This document shows, piece by piece, positions 34,733 through 47,245 of a stretch of DNA of 64,000 nucleotides; the stretch's first letter is position 1; each line of letters starts with the position of its first letter. The notes below the pieces were generated by a model. That model was not told where the DNA came from, made no database searches, and saw only the letters and a list, made by a program, of their open reading frames with translations. The stretch is from Gerris lacustris (Eukaryota; Arthropoda; Insecta; Hemiptera; Gerridae): NCBI GenBank assembly GCA_951217055.1, contig OX578286.1, forward strand, positions 36,240,345 through 36,304,344, given 5' to 3'. A program made the position numbers and the translations under genes.

Positions 34733-35325
34733 GATAGTGACTCATCATAAAAGAGGTGTAGTTCAATAATTAGTAGTTCAATAACCAAACAATGTGTGAT
34801 AGTGACTCTTCATAAAAGAGGTGTAGTTCTATAACCAAACAATGTGTAATAGCGACTCATCATAAAAGAGGTGTAGTTCAATAATTAAACAATGTGTGTT
34901 AGTGATTCATCATAAAAGAGGTGTAGTTCAATAATTAAACAATGTGTGATAGCGACTCATCATAAAAGAGGTGTAGCTCAATAATTAAACAATGTTTGAT
35001 AGCGACTCATCATAAAAGAGGTGTAGTTCAATAATTAAACAATCTGTGTTAGTGATTCATCATAAAAGAGGTGTAGTTCAATAATTAAACAATCTGTGTT
35101 AGTGATTCATCATAAAAGAGGTGTAGTTCAATAACCAAACAATGTGTAATAGTGACTCATCATAAAAGAGGTGTAGTTCAATAATTAAACAATGTGTGAT
35201 AGTGACTCATCATAAAAGAGGTGTAGTTCAATAATTAAACAATCTGTGTTAGTGATTCATCATAAAAGAGGTGTAGTTCAATAATTAAACAATGTGTGAT
35301 AGTGACTCGTCATAAAAGAGGTGTA
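34733..35325. repeat. 50-bp satellite, about 12 copies
   Basis: The unit contains GACTCATCATAAAAGAGGTG and TAGTTCAATAATTAAACAAT. The same family, on the opposite strand, forms 56606-57246. The unit corresponds to the outer end of the adjacent foldback element. Confidence 0.95.
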
Positions 35326-35337
35326 ACAAAAAATTAT

Positions 35338-35580
35338 AATTGAAACAATTGACCGGTTTTGGCTGTTCTAAAACATCCTTCTTAATATAATCTAAAGGTG
35401 CTGGATCGACTTCGAAAGTACAAGTCACTTGTACTTTCGTTATTGTCGACCTTTAGATTATTTGAAGAAGGTTGCCTTAGAACAGCCGAAACCGGTCAAT
35501 TGTTTCAATTACATTTTTTCGTGTAAAGACGTTGTTTGGTTATTGAGCTATACCTCTTACAAATAATCTGTGTGTCATCC
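35338..35580. mobile_element. Foldback element family E, copy 1
   Basis: Inverted arms TTGAAACAATTGACCGGTTT and AAACCGGTCAATTGTTTCAA surround a nested hairpin (GAAAGTACAAGTCACTTGTA). Past the right arm is a single satellite-like end (GACGTTGTTTGGTTATTGAG); on the left the same end is amplified into the 50-bp array. Confidence 0.85.
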
Positions 35581-35855
35581 ACATTTTTTAAAAATGTACT
35601 TGTTTATTGAAATGTTAATTTCTTAAAAGCATTATTTTTTAATATTTTCTACTGTAACATATTAATAATTTAATAACATCTATATACTTTCGGTAGATAT
35701 AGAACTTTATCTAATTCTTTATTTAAACGCATTAAAATAGCTTTTTAGCATTTTTTTTTTTTTTTTTTTTTTTTTCTGTTCTTTTTTGTTTAGATTGATA
35801 TAATACTTTAACTAATTCTTTCTTTTTATTCATTATATCATTAATTTTGTTGTAG

Positions 35856-36082
35856 ATGATCCAGACAAGAAGTTTTTCTGCTTCAAATGCAATCGTAATT
35901 ATAAATTTAAATCGGATTTGACGAGGCACAAGAACTTCGAGTGCGGTAAAGATCCCAAACAGGAATGTCCTTATTGTTCGTACAGGTGTAAACTCAAAAC
36001 AAATTTGACCAGGCATATTCAAGCTAAACATGGAAAACTTCAATTGAAATTGGCTATTGCAAACAAAAAACTTTTTAAATGA
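35856..36082 (+). CDS. lola: lola alternative 3' exon 13 (two zinc fingers)
   Basis: The acceptor is ATTTTGTTGTAG ending at 35855, with a long T run further upstream (35750-35776); 74 codons to TGA. Finger 1 is C2HC (C8, C11, H24, C29; CFKCNRNYKFKSDLTRH), finger 2 is C2H2 (C37, C40, H53, H58; CPYCSYRCKLKTNLTRH) with an extra Cys44. Linker ECGKDPKQ. The tail is longer than usual and lysine-rich (LKLAIANKKLFK). AATAAA is at 36277, beyond the AT microsatellite, so the 3' UTR would include that repeat. Confidence 0.94.
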
Positions 36083-36130
36083 TTTTTTCTTCTATTGATG
36101 TTATATTTGGGGTGGAGAGGATCTGCTAAG

Positions 36131-36253
<123 letters not shown>

Positions 36254-36499
36254 ATATAGGAAATTATTTGTTTTTTAATAAATATAATTTTTTAGTTCTA
36301 GTTTTGTGAATTGTATTTTTATTAAACTAAGTTATTTGTTATTTTTTAGTTATTAAAAGAATTTAATTACTTTAAACTTGTCATACAGAAAAGTATAAAA
36401 ATTGTTCTACTTTTTTATTTTTTGTTTTTGTAGTTTAATTCGATATTATAATAAGAAGACGAATACTCCACAGATTTTTAGGTAATTATATTTATTTAG

Positions 36500-36762
36500 A
36501 TGGACACTAGAGATACAGATATGCACTAGAGATACTGATGGACCCTAGAGATACTGATTTACTCTAGAGACACTGATTTACTCTAGAGACACTGATTTAC
36601 ACTAGAAATACTGTTTGAATTTAGAGATACCGATAAACGCTAGGGGTCCTGATTGACACTAGAAATACTGATGACACTAGAGATACTGATAAATGCTTGA
36701 AAAACTGATGGACACTAGAGATACAGATGAACATTAAAAATACAGATGAATACTAGAGATAG
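36500..36762. repeat. Degenerate 17-20 bp minisatellite
   Basis: Variants of GACACTAGAGATACTGAT repeated about 14 times. Confidence 0.85.
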
Positions 36763-38937
36763 CTTTTTAGTATTAAAGGAAAACATCTTTCCACTAAAAA
36801 TAAATTTGTCGGACAGAGTTTCTTTAAGTCTACTATAGGAAAATTAAAAGACAGATACTAAATGTGGAAATTATTTCAAAATGAATTCGAACTAAAATAC
36901 ACAAATGCAATGTGATAAAAAACTTTGATCCATTGAGTACATAAAATCAATGATCAGCTGATGATCATGTCTCATTAATTGCCGTAGAGGCAAGGTAATT
37001 GTAAAAATATAGTATTCTGTAAAGTGACTGAGACACCTAGAACTATTAAATCTGAAACTATAATTTTTTGCCTAAGTATAGTTTAAAGGGTATATTTTTT
37101 TTATCTTGAAAACTTATTACTTACTGTGTTTAGTAAGTATTCGAGCCACTCAATAGAGTGACATTAGTACTTATTAAACTATCTTGAGAAAAACCAAAAC
37201 CGGTTCTATAGCAACTGGAACAAATCGTCTAACATACTAATGCCATTGGGTCTAAACGAATTTCCCTCTATCTTCCAGCACTACTATCTCGGAAAGTTGT
37301 ATTTTTGCGAAAAAAAACATTCTTTAATTTTTTTTGTACTCAATCGACCATCTAACAAGACAATATTTTTAAAAAAAACGTATAACCACTTTAAGATGTT
37401 AAACATATTTTTCATTGTGACCAGAGTTTTCTGTTTTAATTTCACTAGAGTCATAAAAATTGAAAACTATTTTCATATTTAATCCTCCGTAGTAACTTCG
37501 ACTCTGATCTTATTTATTCTCTTTCGCACTTAATCTCTTATTACTGGGGCTGATGATGACTATTTGCAATTAATTGAAAGTCGGCTTCGTACAATATATT
37601 AACAATATATTAATGTATTATATTTACAATATATGTATTAATATATTAACTAAAGGTGGAGAGGTGTCTTTCTTTATTCGTTGTTTTATGTAATAATAAT
37701 TTTTTTTTTTCTTTTTGCTTTTACATCTTTGCTTTTTTTACGTTAATTCAATTATCATTATAACTTTGTATTTAATTGTTTTTAATTAGAACTAATTTGT
37801 TTTATTATTGGCTAAACCAATGTTTGAGCAGTCTTATTTTGTAGGAGGTATAATGTTCATTTAGATTATAATCATTATCATTATATTTAATAATGATTTG
37901 TGTTTTATTTTATTTTAGTTGATTTTATAATTTTTATGTACCTTGAAATTAAAATGTTTAAAATATATTTTAAATATATATGTCTATTGTTATGGAGAAA
38001 ATTAAATCTTCTACATACTTTTCCAACACAATATTCATCCAGTACATGGAGGTGGAGGTTCATCTTACACCCTAGGTGTTCACTAAGATGTATTTTTACG
38101 ATTCTCCATCCTAATTCAAGGGATGCGATATGACCGGGGGGAGGGAGGAGTGAAGTTAAACCACTGCTTTTCACAAAAAGTAAAAGTACCAATGTATCTA
38201 ATTATGCTTACTATGCAATATATAATGTTAAACGTATGCATGTTATTACAACCTGGTAATCCTGCACATTAACCAGTGCCTATTACCTACTCCTATACAA
38301 TTATGTACCTGGCATATTTTGTACCTGGCAGCTTCAATGTTGACGGCTAGCCAAAAACCAGACTGGCTAGTATACGGAAAGATAAATTAGAAATATATTA
38401 TATCAATTGGCAAATATAACCTGTGGCACTTTTAGAAGCATACAAGTGTGCCTGATTTAAATTGTTGTTTGGTAAGCTCCTGCTTCGATAAGAATGGATA
38501 CCGAAATAGTGCTAAAATTATCAAGTAAGGAACACCGATAAAAATTCATCCAATCGAAAAATAATGATCGAACCACAGTTCCAACATTATTTTAAAACAT
38601 GATTCCAAACCTTGATTTCAAACCATGATTCCAAACTGTGATTCTAAACTTTGATGCCGAACCGTGATTCCCACCAATGATTTTGGCGCTAGGGATGTAT
38701 GATTCGATTTCCGGGAGATGCATTGTTATCTGTAATTATTCAACTTATTTTTCTAAATATAATTACATTTCCTTCCTCTTTAATAATATAATCATTATTA
38801 TTCTATTAGCGTTATATAATAAATACGATAAGTTAAATTTCTTAAAATGAGATTAAAAATATCAATAGCATTTTTAAATTATGGAATTTTGTATATTCTA
38901 GATTAGAAATATTAACAGAATTCAGGCTATTCTTTTT
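36763..38937. other. AT-rich DNA without recognised genes
   Basis: Frames at 37240-37482 and 37900-38192 lack motifs. A degenerate run of 16-17 bp units (AAACCATGATTCC-like) lies at 38570-38670. Confidence 0.5.
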
Positions 38938-39279
38938 TTTGGTTTTCCAGTGAAATATGTGTCGTTAAGGGTTTTGGAGCCAGACGTTTCACTTCCACTA
39001 CTAGAAGCATTTTCAGGTTTGTGGTGTATCTAATTTAAGTAATTCTTGTTGTTACTTCAAATTAACATCAATATGCACCACACTCTTGAATATTCTTCCA
39101 GAAATGGAAGCATCTTTAGAAGAGTGGTTTATCGTGATGTACGCTACAGTCGTCAGTATATCTTATTATTTCGAGTTAACATCACGATCCACCACACCTT
39201 AATAGATACTTCCAGTAGTGGAAGCAAAACGTTCTGGCACCAAACCTTTTGTGACAGGTATTTCACTGTGAACCCAAGA
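38938..39279. mobile_element. Foldback MITE family B, copy with both arms
   Basis: Arms of about 85 bp are present at both ends: CAGTGAAATATGTGTC, GGTTTTGGAGCCAGACG and CTTCCACTACTAGAAGC on the left; their inverse ending GTGAACCCAAG on the right. Partial relatives are at 19047-19247 and 56114-56276. Confidence 0.8.
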
Positions 39280-39666
39280 AATTTGTGAGACAACCAGTGG
39301 AAGGTAGCCTTTCGCAGGCCATGTGTTGTTGAAATATGTAGTGACTTCCTGTGCTTTAGTATAAATTCTTAATTCTTCTCATCAGGTACACTAATAACGG
39401 GGGTCTCTGAGAGGCCGATAAATCTGATAATTAGAAATTAATGTGCTACTGCATCATCGTTAGTTCTTGAGGTCATCCTTAATCCTTATAGAATTTGTAG
39501 AAATTAAGGATGTTTTTTGGAGGATGGGCAACATGATGATGGAAGTATCTGATGAAATCTTATTAGTAACCATTAAGGTTAATTGAGCATGGATGTGTTT
39601 TGTTGAAAGGATTCATAGTTTAAGTCATTCTACTAACGTTTCAACAACTTTCTGTTTTTTTTTTAG

Positions 39667-39866
39667 ACGACCCCACGAGGTTCTACTGTCCTGACTGCAA
39701 CCGCGGGTACAAATCAAGATCCATTATGGTCAGGCATCAGAGAGTCGAATGTGGCAAACAACCCCAATTCTTCTGCACAAGCTGTCCTTACAGGACTAAA
39801 CTTAAGCATAACTTAAAGAGACATTTATTCTGTAAACATCGCCCTCATATTCTTCAGTCATATTGA
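39667..39866 (+). CDS. lola: lola alternative 3' exon 14 (two zinc fingers)
   Basis: The acceptor is TTTTTTTTTTAG ending at 39666; 65 codons to TGA. Finger 1 is C2HC (C7, C10, H23, C28; CPDCNRGYKSRSIMVRH), finger 2 is C2H2 (C36, C39, H52, H57; CTSCPYRTKLKHNLKRH) with Cys inside the last spacer (HLFCKH). The linker is ECGKQPQF. AATAAA is at 39964. The codon split at the junction (AC) would give Asp if the upstream exon ends in G, as in exons 8 and 13. Confidence 0.94.
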
Positions 39867-40370
39867 TTTTAGATAATTTACAATTAATTAATCTTGTGTG
39901 TGTAGTAATTAATATGTGTGTTATTGTAAATTTAATTGCGTCTTGATGTTTAGCAGCTAAATTAATAAAATTGCAAACGAAACTATTTTTAAGGAGTATT
40001 TTGTGCTTCAAAAGATTTTTAGAGTTTACAATTATAAATTTCCATTATTGTTTCGTAAAATTCGTTATTTAGGTTTAAACTTTTCTTTTTCTATCCTCTT
40101 TGAGCTTTGCTTTCTTAACAGATTAAGGGTACAGGGTAAAAACCCCTTCATTGCATAATCTCGAATTTTAAACAAAATCCAATTTAAAGTTTATTGAAGA
40201 ATAAAAAGTAAAAAACTTATTTCATAAAATTCGAAACAATTTTATAATAACTATAAAGTTGGTAACTATATGCAATCAAATTAAAAGAGTAATTACAAAT
40301 ATAAAATTGAATGAAATAAAAATAAATTATTGAAACTAGATATGGGAGCGTCTATGGAGATCATCTTAAT

Positions 40371-40799
40371 GGAATAACATAAACTGGCTTTCCACGTAAA
40401 TGGGAAAAAAACTTTAATGTCAAAGCAGCTTTCAGCCTTCAAAAGGCCATCATCAGTGCCTAATGCGGAAGTAAATTAAGTTACATTGATAAAAAGATTT
40501 AGTGATAGAAGAGTCTACTTCACGTCGGAGATCGGTGTGATTCCCAACTTCCTTGACGTTTTCTTTGGCAATAGGCACTGATGATGGCCTTTTAAAGGCT
40601 GACAGCTGCTTTGGCAATAGGCACTAATGATGGCCTTTTAAAGGCTGACAGCTGCTTTGGCAATAGGCACTAATGATGGCCTTTTAAAGGCTGACAGCTA
40701 CTTTGGCAATAGGCACTAATGATGGCCTTTTAAAGGCAGTTAGCTGCTTTGGCAATCAAGTATTTTTAATTTATTTGGAGAGACAGTTTGTGTTATTCC
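40371..40799. mobile_element. Foldback element family D with internal 46-bp minisatellite
   Basis: Ends are GGAATAACATAAACTGGC on the left and the inverse TGTGTTATTCC on the right; inner arms GCAGCTTTCAGCC and GGCTGACAGCTGC. At 40567-40760 the right inner arm (GGCAATAGGCACTAATGATG) is tandemly repeated at exactly 46 bp, about 4 copies. Confidence 0.85.
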
Positions 40800-41660
40800 T
40801 TTAAATGATTGAAAGGTCCTTGGATAGGGCTTTTAAACTGACGTTTTTCCCCTCACTAGCATGATATTACCGGTTTCTTCCAGGCATGGAAGGTTTTTTT
40901 TTTTTAGTTTTTACCGAAAAATGGTGCAATATTCAAAAACTACTTCTTAAATTCCAATGGATTATTTTCGACGAAAAAATGCTTTTGAAGGGGGTTTTTC
41001 TCTTGCACCATTCAAATGTATGTTATAAAAAAAAACTAATATTTAAAAAAAAAAAAACTAATAACCATATTTATAATTGAGCATCTTATTGTTAAAATAA
41101 CCATAATTGGTGGTAGAGAAAAATTAAAGAAACTTCTCGCCTTTCTGGGGATCGAACACTTTATGTTGGTATTTGGACATTGGATTCTAGCAAGCACGTT
41201 TATACTGATCCGCTAGTAATCTTTTATCTACCTCTGTCACTGATAATGACTATATGTACCTTGGTGCTAAAACAACCAATGTCAATTTTTGGTGATAATG
41301 GGGTAAATGCATTATTGTGACTCATAAAGTAAATAGATATCATTGCAAGAACAACCAATTCTCTATCACATTCCTTGAAGTATATATAAACGTTTTCGTG
41401 TTTACCAATGTCAGTGATACAGGGGTAATTTTAGTGCTACAATAGCCTAATTTTTTACCGAAACTGCAGAATTTTGACATTGGTTGTTTTAGCATTAGGG
41501 TACAGTTTTAAGCTACTCTCTGCTGCTATTATGAGTATAAATAAAAAATATCATTATCAGTGTCAGATATGTTTGATCAAATTTTGTAGAATCATTACCA
41601 AAACAGCTGCTTATTCCTGCTTTTTAATGATTTTTAATCCTGGTTTATTTCTTGCACAAT
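40800..41660. other. AT-rich DNA without recognised features
   Basis: Two 63-64 residue frames (40886-41080, 41474-41665) have no motif. Confidence 0.5.
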
Positions 41661-41664
41661 ATTA

Positions 41665-42595
41665 ATGGTATGTATAGGCAATAGTTAAATAACAATTATA
41701 ACATTTTTAACTTTGATTTTATTGATTTATGTCAGGCAATGTTAATGGTATGTATAGGCAATAGTAAAATAGCAATTTCCTATTATATTTTTAACTGTGA
41801 TTTTTAGAGTCCGTAGGCAAAACCAAGGACCCTTATATTTTCCTGCGTGTGTCTGTCCGTCCGTCCGGTCGCCTGCTCTCACGGCTGTACCTTTCGTCCG
41901 ATCACTTTGAAATTTGGCATGTATGTGTCTTGTACCTACCCACATATTTTAAAAATATAGCGACTTAAAAAAAATATTTTTCAAAAATATTAGGGTAAAA
42001 ATTTTAAGGGTTAACATTTTTTTTCGACACCGTGAGGGGTATCATATGAAAGGGTACGTCAAGCTGATTACAAAAATATATAATTCTTTGGTTATAACTT
42101 TGATAGGGCGAGCGTAGGCAAGTTTAAAGTGGGTGTGAAACGTGTCCCCCCCCTTCTATCTCGCTTATGTGAAGTGCAAAAAATCTGAAAAAACAATCTC
42201 CGACCAAAAGTAAAGATACCACTTTTTGGAAATTTTGAAAGAAATATTATTTTATTTTTTATTGACAAAATACGTTTATTTTTATAACTATGGTATTTTC
42301 AATGTATTTATATGGTTGTAGTCCGGTTCAGTGGCAAAAAAATACTTTATCAGAAGTTTGTTTATGTGTTTTGAGAATATCAGACCCATAGGATAGTTCA
42401 AAGTAAGCTTTTTAGCATTTTTAAAAACACCACCAATAGGGTACTACTTAAACTATACAGGGTTGCCTACAGACCCTCGCTGTGTGCTGACTTGCACACA
42501 CTTGACCTATTTAATAATTTATGTCAGGCAAATGGTGTGTATAGGCAATAGTGAAATAGCAATTATAACATTTTTAACTGTAATTTTATCTATTC
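41665..42595. repeat. 75-80 bp triplicate, interrupted by an insertion
   Basis: TATGTCAGGCAA, GTATAGGCAATAGT and AACATTTTTAACTGTGATTT occur three times. An unrelated segment of about 700 bp (41805-42507) is inserted between copies 2 and 3; its edges share GTAGGCAA in inverted orientation (41813 and near 42463). Confidence 0.7.
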
Positions 42596-42837
42596 GTGTC
42601 TAAAAGACAAAAACAATTTTCTTATTTATATCAGGGTAGGTGCTTATTATAATATCCTGCTACTAACTCAGAATCTCCATATTACAATTTTTAATTATTT
42701 CGCCTAGCATCGAACCAGGTACCTCCTATACTAACATCAATTGCAACATATTAATGTAAGTGTGACTTAACTAAAATTTATTCAGGGATGAAAGAAGCAT
42801 TATTGTTCATGAAACATACTTTAAATGACTGGGGTAC

Positions 42838-43569
42838 AATGGAGTCAAAGGAGTTGCAAAGTTCCATTCTCTCAATGAGACGAACAAAAATAGATAACAA
42901 AGCTTTAAAGGATAGAAGAAATGACGGCGCAGTCATCACTATAAAAGCTTCTCTTTCACTTTTGAGAACTGAACCCGAATAAATGTTAGTTCTTTAACTT
43001 TGTTCAATAGTCCAGGAGATAGCGTGTAAAAAAGTGTCTGACTAACATCAAGCTAGAATTTTGTGTATAAGTAAATCTTTTGGTGCCTTTTAAGAATATG
43101 TGGTCGGCTAAGTTCGTCTGCGGGACATAGCTTGGCAATAGGCATTTGAAAAAAACAACCTGGTAGAGAGGGGCCATCCTGCCCTTTTTGGTGGACAATG
43201 TAATTTTCATGATCTTGAGTACACACTTAGTTAATAGACCAATAATCAGGTTGATGGTAGTTAATCACTAAATAGGTTAGTTAGTCAAATATCACTTCAA
43301 ATCAAAGAGGTCACCTATTTAGTGACAAACTACCATCAACTTGATTTTTGGTCTATTAACTAAGTTCGTACCCAGAATCATAAAAATCACATTGTCCACC
43401 AAAAAGGGCGGGACATGGCCGCTCTCCACCGGTTTGTGTTTGCCAAGCTATGTCCCGCAGACGAACTTAGCTGCTATATATTCTTAAAAGGCACCAAAAG
43501 ATTAACTTAAACACAAAATTCTAGCTTGATGTTAGCGAGACACTTTTTTGCTCGCTATCTCCTGGACTA
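42838..43569. mobile_element. Foldback element family C, copy 2, with segment R
   Basis: Segment R (42838-42985) is followed by a palindromic element at 43008-43569. Ends TAGTCCAGGAGATAGCG and CGCTATCTCCTGGACTA; the arms match over most of their length. Mirror copy at 30399-31280, left-arm-only copy at 60406-60735. Confidence 0.88.
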
Positions 43570-43929
43570 CAAGATGGAAGCTTTAAGCCTTAGGAAATTC
43601 TGGTACTTAGAACTGCTAATTGAAAGTGGTTTTATGTTTAAATGGTGCTTTTTTCATCCTCAAATCTTCATCTCTTACCTAATCATCTAAGTGCAACTGC
43701 TGTTTCATAATTCGCTTGCATACTTGATATCTTAAATGGTTTCTTTCCATATAACTAAGGGTTTTAATTGGGATCATCTTCGCTTGTAATTTTTAACTCT
43801 AACGTTTAGCATGTTTTTCTTATTTTAAAACATTTTTATAATCTACATCATTACATCTTCCCTTACCTATCATTTAAGATGTATTATTTATTATGAAGAC
43901 TGATTTGATTAATTATCCATTTGTTCCAG

Positions 43930-44120
43930 GTACATCGCAGAAGAAATTTTTCTGTCCACTATGTGCCCGAGGTTACAAATTTAATTACGATTTGACCAAA
44001 CATTTGAAGTTCGAATGTGGTCAAGAGCCCCATCTTCAATGCCCTTACTGTCCACATAAAGCAAAACTGAAGAAGAATCTCAAAAGACATATGATTGTTA
44101 AACATTCCAAAACTGAATGA
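43930..44120 (+). CDS. lola: lola alternative 3' exon 15 (two zinc fingers)
   Basis: The acceptor is ATCCATTTGTTCCAG ending at 43929; 62 codons to TGA. Finger 1 is C2HC (C8, C11, H24, C29; CPLCARGYKFNYDLTKH), finger 2 is C2H2 (C37, C40, H53, H58; CPYCPHKAKLKKNLKRH; His replaces Tyr of CPY). Linker ECGQEPHL. The tail is only SKTE. AATAAA signals at 44175 and 44239. Last member of the two-finger exons; the ATG at 43893 is intronic. Confidence 0.94.
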
Positions 44121-44249
44121 CCAATGACCATTCTTGATTATCTATAACTATCATTTTTAAAATATCAGATTAATAATAAATATATTTTCACTGTTAATTA
44201 ATTATCGATTTAAAAAAAAATATATATATTTTATTGTTAATAAAGATTT

Positions 44250-45580
44250 GTATTCAAAATGGTTGAATTTATCTTTTTGTCGATGTTTAAAGATTTTTAA
44301 ATCCACCTCGGAGATCATAGGATATCACGTATGGTAACTCATTTGTTTTTTGTTTTTTTTTTTCACTTAAAAACAGGTTTTATATTTATCTAGATAAATT
44401 TACTTCAATTACAGTGCAACCTTCAACCATGCGATACTTGAGGTTAATAATATCGATAAAATTGTTTATTGTTGTTTAAATATTTTACGTATAAAACCCG
44501 AAATTGTGGTGCTGCTTCAATTTTTCTTACAAGGTTTACGTTCAGTTGGGTTCGCCGTTCATTTTTTAGTGCTTTTTATTGTAGTTCCTACCACAAGATA
44601 GGTAGATCCATGTATTTTCTAATTTTTACAGTTATAAAAGTATACGGAATTTACTTTTCTTTTTTCATTTAGTGGCAAATTTGCATGAAGCCGTGGTACT
44701 CCTGCTTATACCACCTCTAACCACAACACATTAAAATTCTTAGCCCTAGTGATCTCATCCTAAAATGGACTACAGTTAAATGTGCCAATCACAGTAATAT
44801 ACAGTATTAACTGCATTTATTTTTCCCATTAAAACTTCATATGCTCCCTAATTTTCCATAAAATGCTATTTATATTGACCTGTGTAGTGCAATCTGTCAT
44901 ACTTAAGACCATACAGGAAGCCGAATTACCCCTGAAATATATATTATATACTGAAAAATACTTCCTTCCTAAAAATCAATTTCATTATTTCACAATCGGT
45001 ATCCAATATCCACTTAGTTCTTAGTTCTAACGAATGTTCCAATGTTCTATAGAATGTATCATGTAACAATGCTATGTGCCACTGTTCTAAATTGTCTAAT
45101 GAATGTTCCCATGTTCTAAAGAAGTTAACAATGCCATTGATAATGATCTAATGTCCTAAAGAACATTCAAATGTTTTCCGAATTTTCTAATGAATGTACC
45201 GATGATCTAATGCAGCAAATTTCGTCCTTTAGCTTCTCTTCTTTTAATTGACTATCTATTGATTTGTTTGTAACGAAGTAAATAAATATATAACTTTCTT
45301 TTGTATTTGTACCTTTACATACATTGTTTTTCATTTAAATTTCATTTTTTTTTCAGCAGATGCTATGTATGTCACATCTAAAGGTCGATGATCTGTTCAT
45401 CGTTCATTCGTTAAAGATTCTTGCCATGGTTAATCTGGTTTGATTATTATATTTTTTTAACATTTTTCTTTTATAGTTGTTATTGTATTTGTATTCTTGT
45501 TAATAACAAAAAAGAATAAAATAACATAAAATATTCATTCATTCTAACTAACAAAAACAACTTTGTCTGACTTGTTTGTT
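44250..45580. other. Intronic DNA without genes
   Basis: Degenerate GTTCTAATGAATGTTCC-like units recur at 45000-45210. No exon seen. Confidence 0.5.
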
Positions 45581-45584
45581 CTAG

Positions 45585-45850
45585 GACGGTTCATGTGTGG
45601 TGATTGTGGACGATGTTATCACTACAAGCACAATCTAACTTCCCATCAACGAAACGAGTGCGGCATCGAAGCATCCTACGCCTGCCCATTGTGTCCTTAC
45701 ATGTCGAAAGCTCAAAGACATTTAAAGAGACATATGCTTCTTAAGCATACCGACAAAACATTCAAGCCACATTCATGTCCTCATTGTCCTTATAGGGCGA
45801 AATTGTCGCATTATATTAAAACACATATTCTTCTCAAACACAGTAATTAG
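45585..45850 (+). CDS. lola: lola alternative 3' exon 16 (three zinc fingers)
   Basis: The acceptor is CTTGTTTGTTCTAG ending at 45584; 87 codons to TAG. Finger 1 is C2HC (C4, C7, H20, C25; CGDCGRCYHYKHNLTSH); finger 2 C2H2 (C33, C36, H49, H54); finger 3 C2H2 (C64, C67, H80, H85; CPHCPYRAKLSHYIKTH). A 9-residue linker (TDKTFKPHS) joins fingers 2 and 3. It is the first of four consecutive three-finger exons. An in-frame ATG at 45563 precedes the acceptor and is not expected to start translation. Confidence 0.94.
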
Positions 45851-46061
45851 TTGTGCTTCGTGTGTTTTGTGTTTTTCCTTTTTAGTAAAAAGGGAAGTAG
45901 TTTTAATTGAAGATTTTATGCTAAAGCAAGAAAGATGTAGAGTATAATTTACTTTTTTTACAAGGAAAAGGCAGAAGGTGGTATTTTAACCCAAATTGAA
46001 CACAAATGCTCTTGTTCTAAACCTAAAGATATAGAAGTCCTGTTTAATGCAGGAAGAGTGG

Positions 46062-46540
46062 CCACTCCTCACATCCACTTGATAATGATCGTATCAGTGT
46101 GAAACGTATGTTACTTCCTTGGGATTCGAACATTCGCGAGGTGTATTGATTTCATTTAGACCTTGGTTTCAAACGAATTTTACGAGTAATCCACACACCC
46201 ACTTAGTAATGATCGTATCAGTGTGAAACATATGTTACCTCCTTGGGATTCGAACATTCGCAAAGTGTATTGATTTCATTTAGACCTTGGTTTCAAACGA
46301 ATTTTACGAGTAATCCACACACCCACTTATTAATGATCGTGTCAGTGTGAAACATAATGTTACCTCCTTGGGATTCGAACATTCGCAAAGTGTATTGATT
46401 TCATTTAGACCTTGGTTTCAAAAGAATTTTACGAGTAATCCACACACCCACTTAGTAATGATCGTATCAGTGTTAAACATATCTTACCTCCTTGGGATTC
46501 GAACATTCGCGAGTGTATTGATTTTATTCAGACCTTAAAA
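46062..46540. repeat. 124-bp tandem repeat, about 4 copies
   Basis: TAATGATCGTATCAGTGTGA, CTTGGGATTCGAACATTCG and GATTTCATTTAGACCTTGG recur with a 124-bp period. Confidence 0.92.
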
Positions 46541-47245
46541 GTTTGACGATAACCTCTTTCCTACAATTTCCTCTATGTGTTAGGTATTTAATTGAGGTAT
46601 TGGGATTTATTTGTTGTTCGCTAGATTTCTTACTTAAAATTGACATCAGAAATATCAATAAATTAACTGTATTAAACAGACATCTTTCTTCACAGCCCAA
46701 AGTAATATTGTCGCATAAAACTGGTCTCCAATCACAAATTATATTTTGCTGAACGAGCATAGTAATTTTTTGTTTCAGAAATTTAAACTTTTAAAAGTTT
46801 ATTTTTCTTACGTTAACTCGCGTAAAAATTGAACGAAATAAATGAACTGCGGCAATTAAGTGCGTCTCAGCATTTTTGTCAAACTTATAGCGTTTGGAAA
46901 CAACACTTAATATTTTAAGATGGTGATCAATATAAAAAGTTTTTGAAATACCTATCAAGTTGTATATCATTAGAAAAAGAAGATATGCATGTAATGACAT
47001 TTTTTTCAAAATGGCCGCCACAAATGACAAAAGACACAAAGGTTAAGGGTTTTTTTTTTAGTTATATTAGGTCATGTTATATATCAAATTAAACGTCTTT
47101 TTGAGTATTAAATGATTATTATCGCTCCGTGCATCCTAAGTACTCGAGGTTGAAATACAAATTGGAATTTGTAGAATTGTAAAGAAAAAATTGGTAAGGC
47201 GTGAAGTCTCACGTAAAAAGGGTTTCGTTGGTATTGTGAACACAA
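46541..47245. other. AT-rich DNA without recognised features
   Basis: Frames on both strands (69-82 residues) lack motifs. Confidence 0.5.
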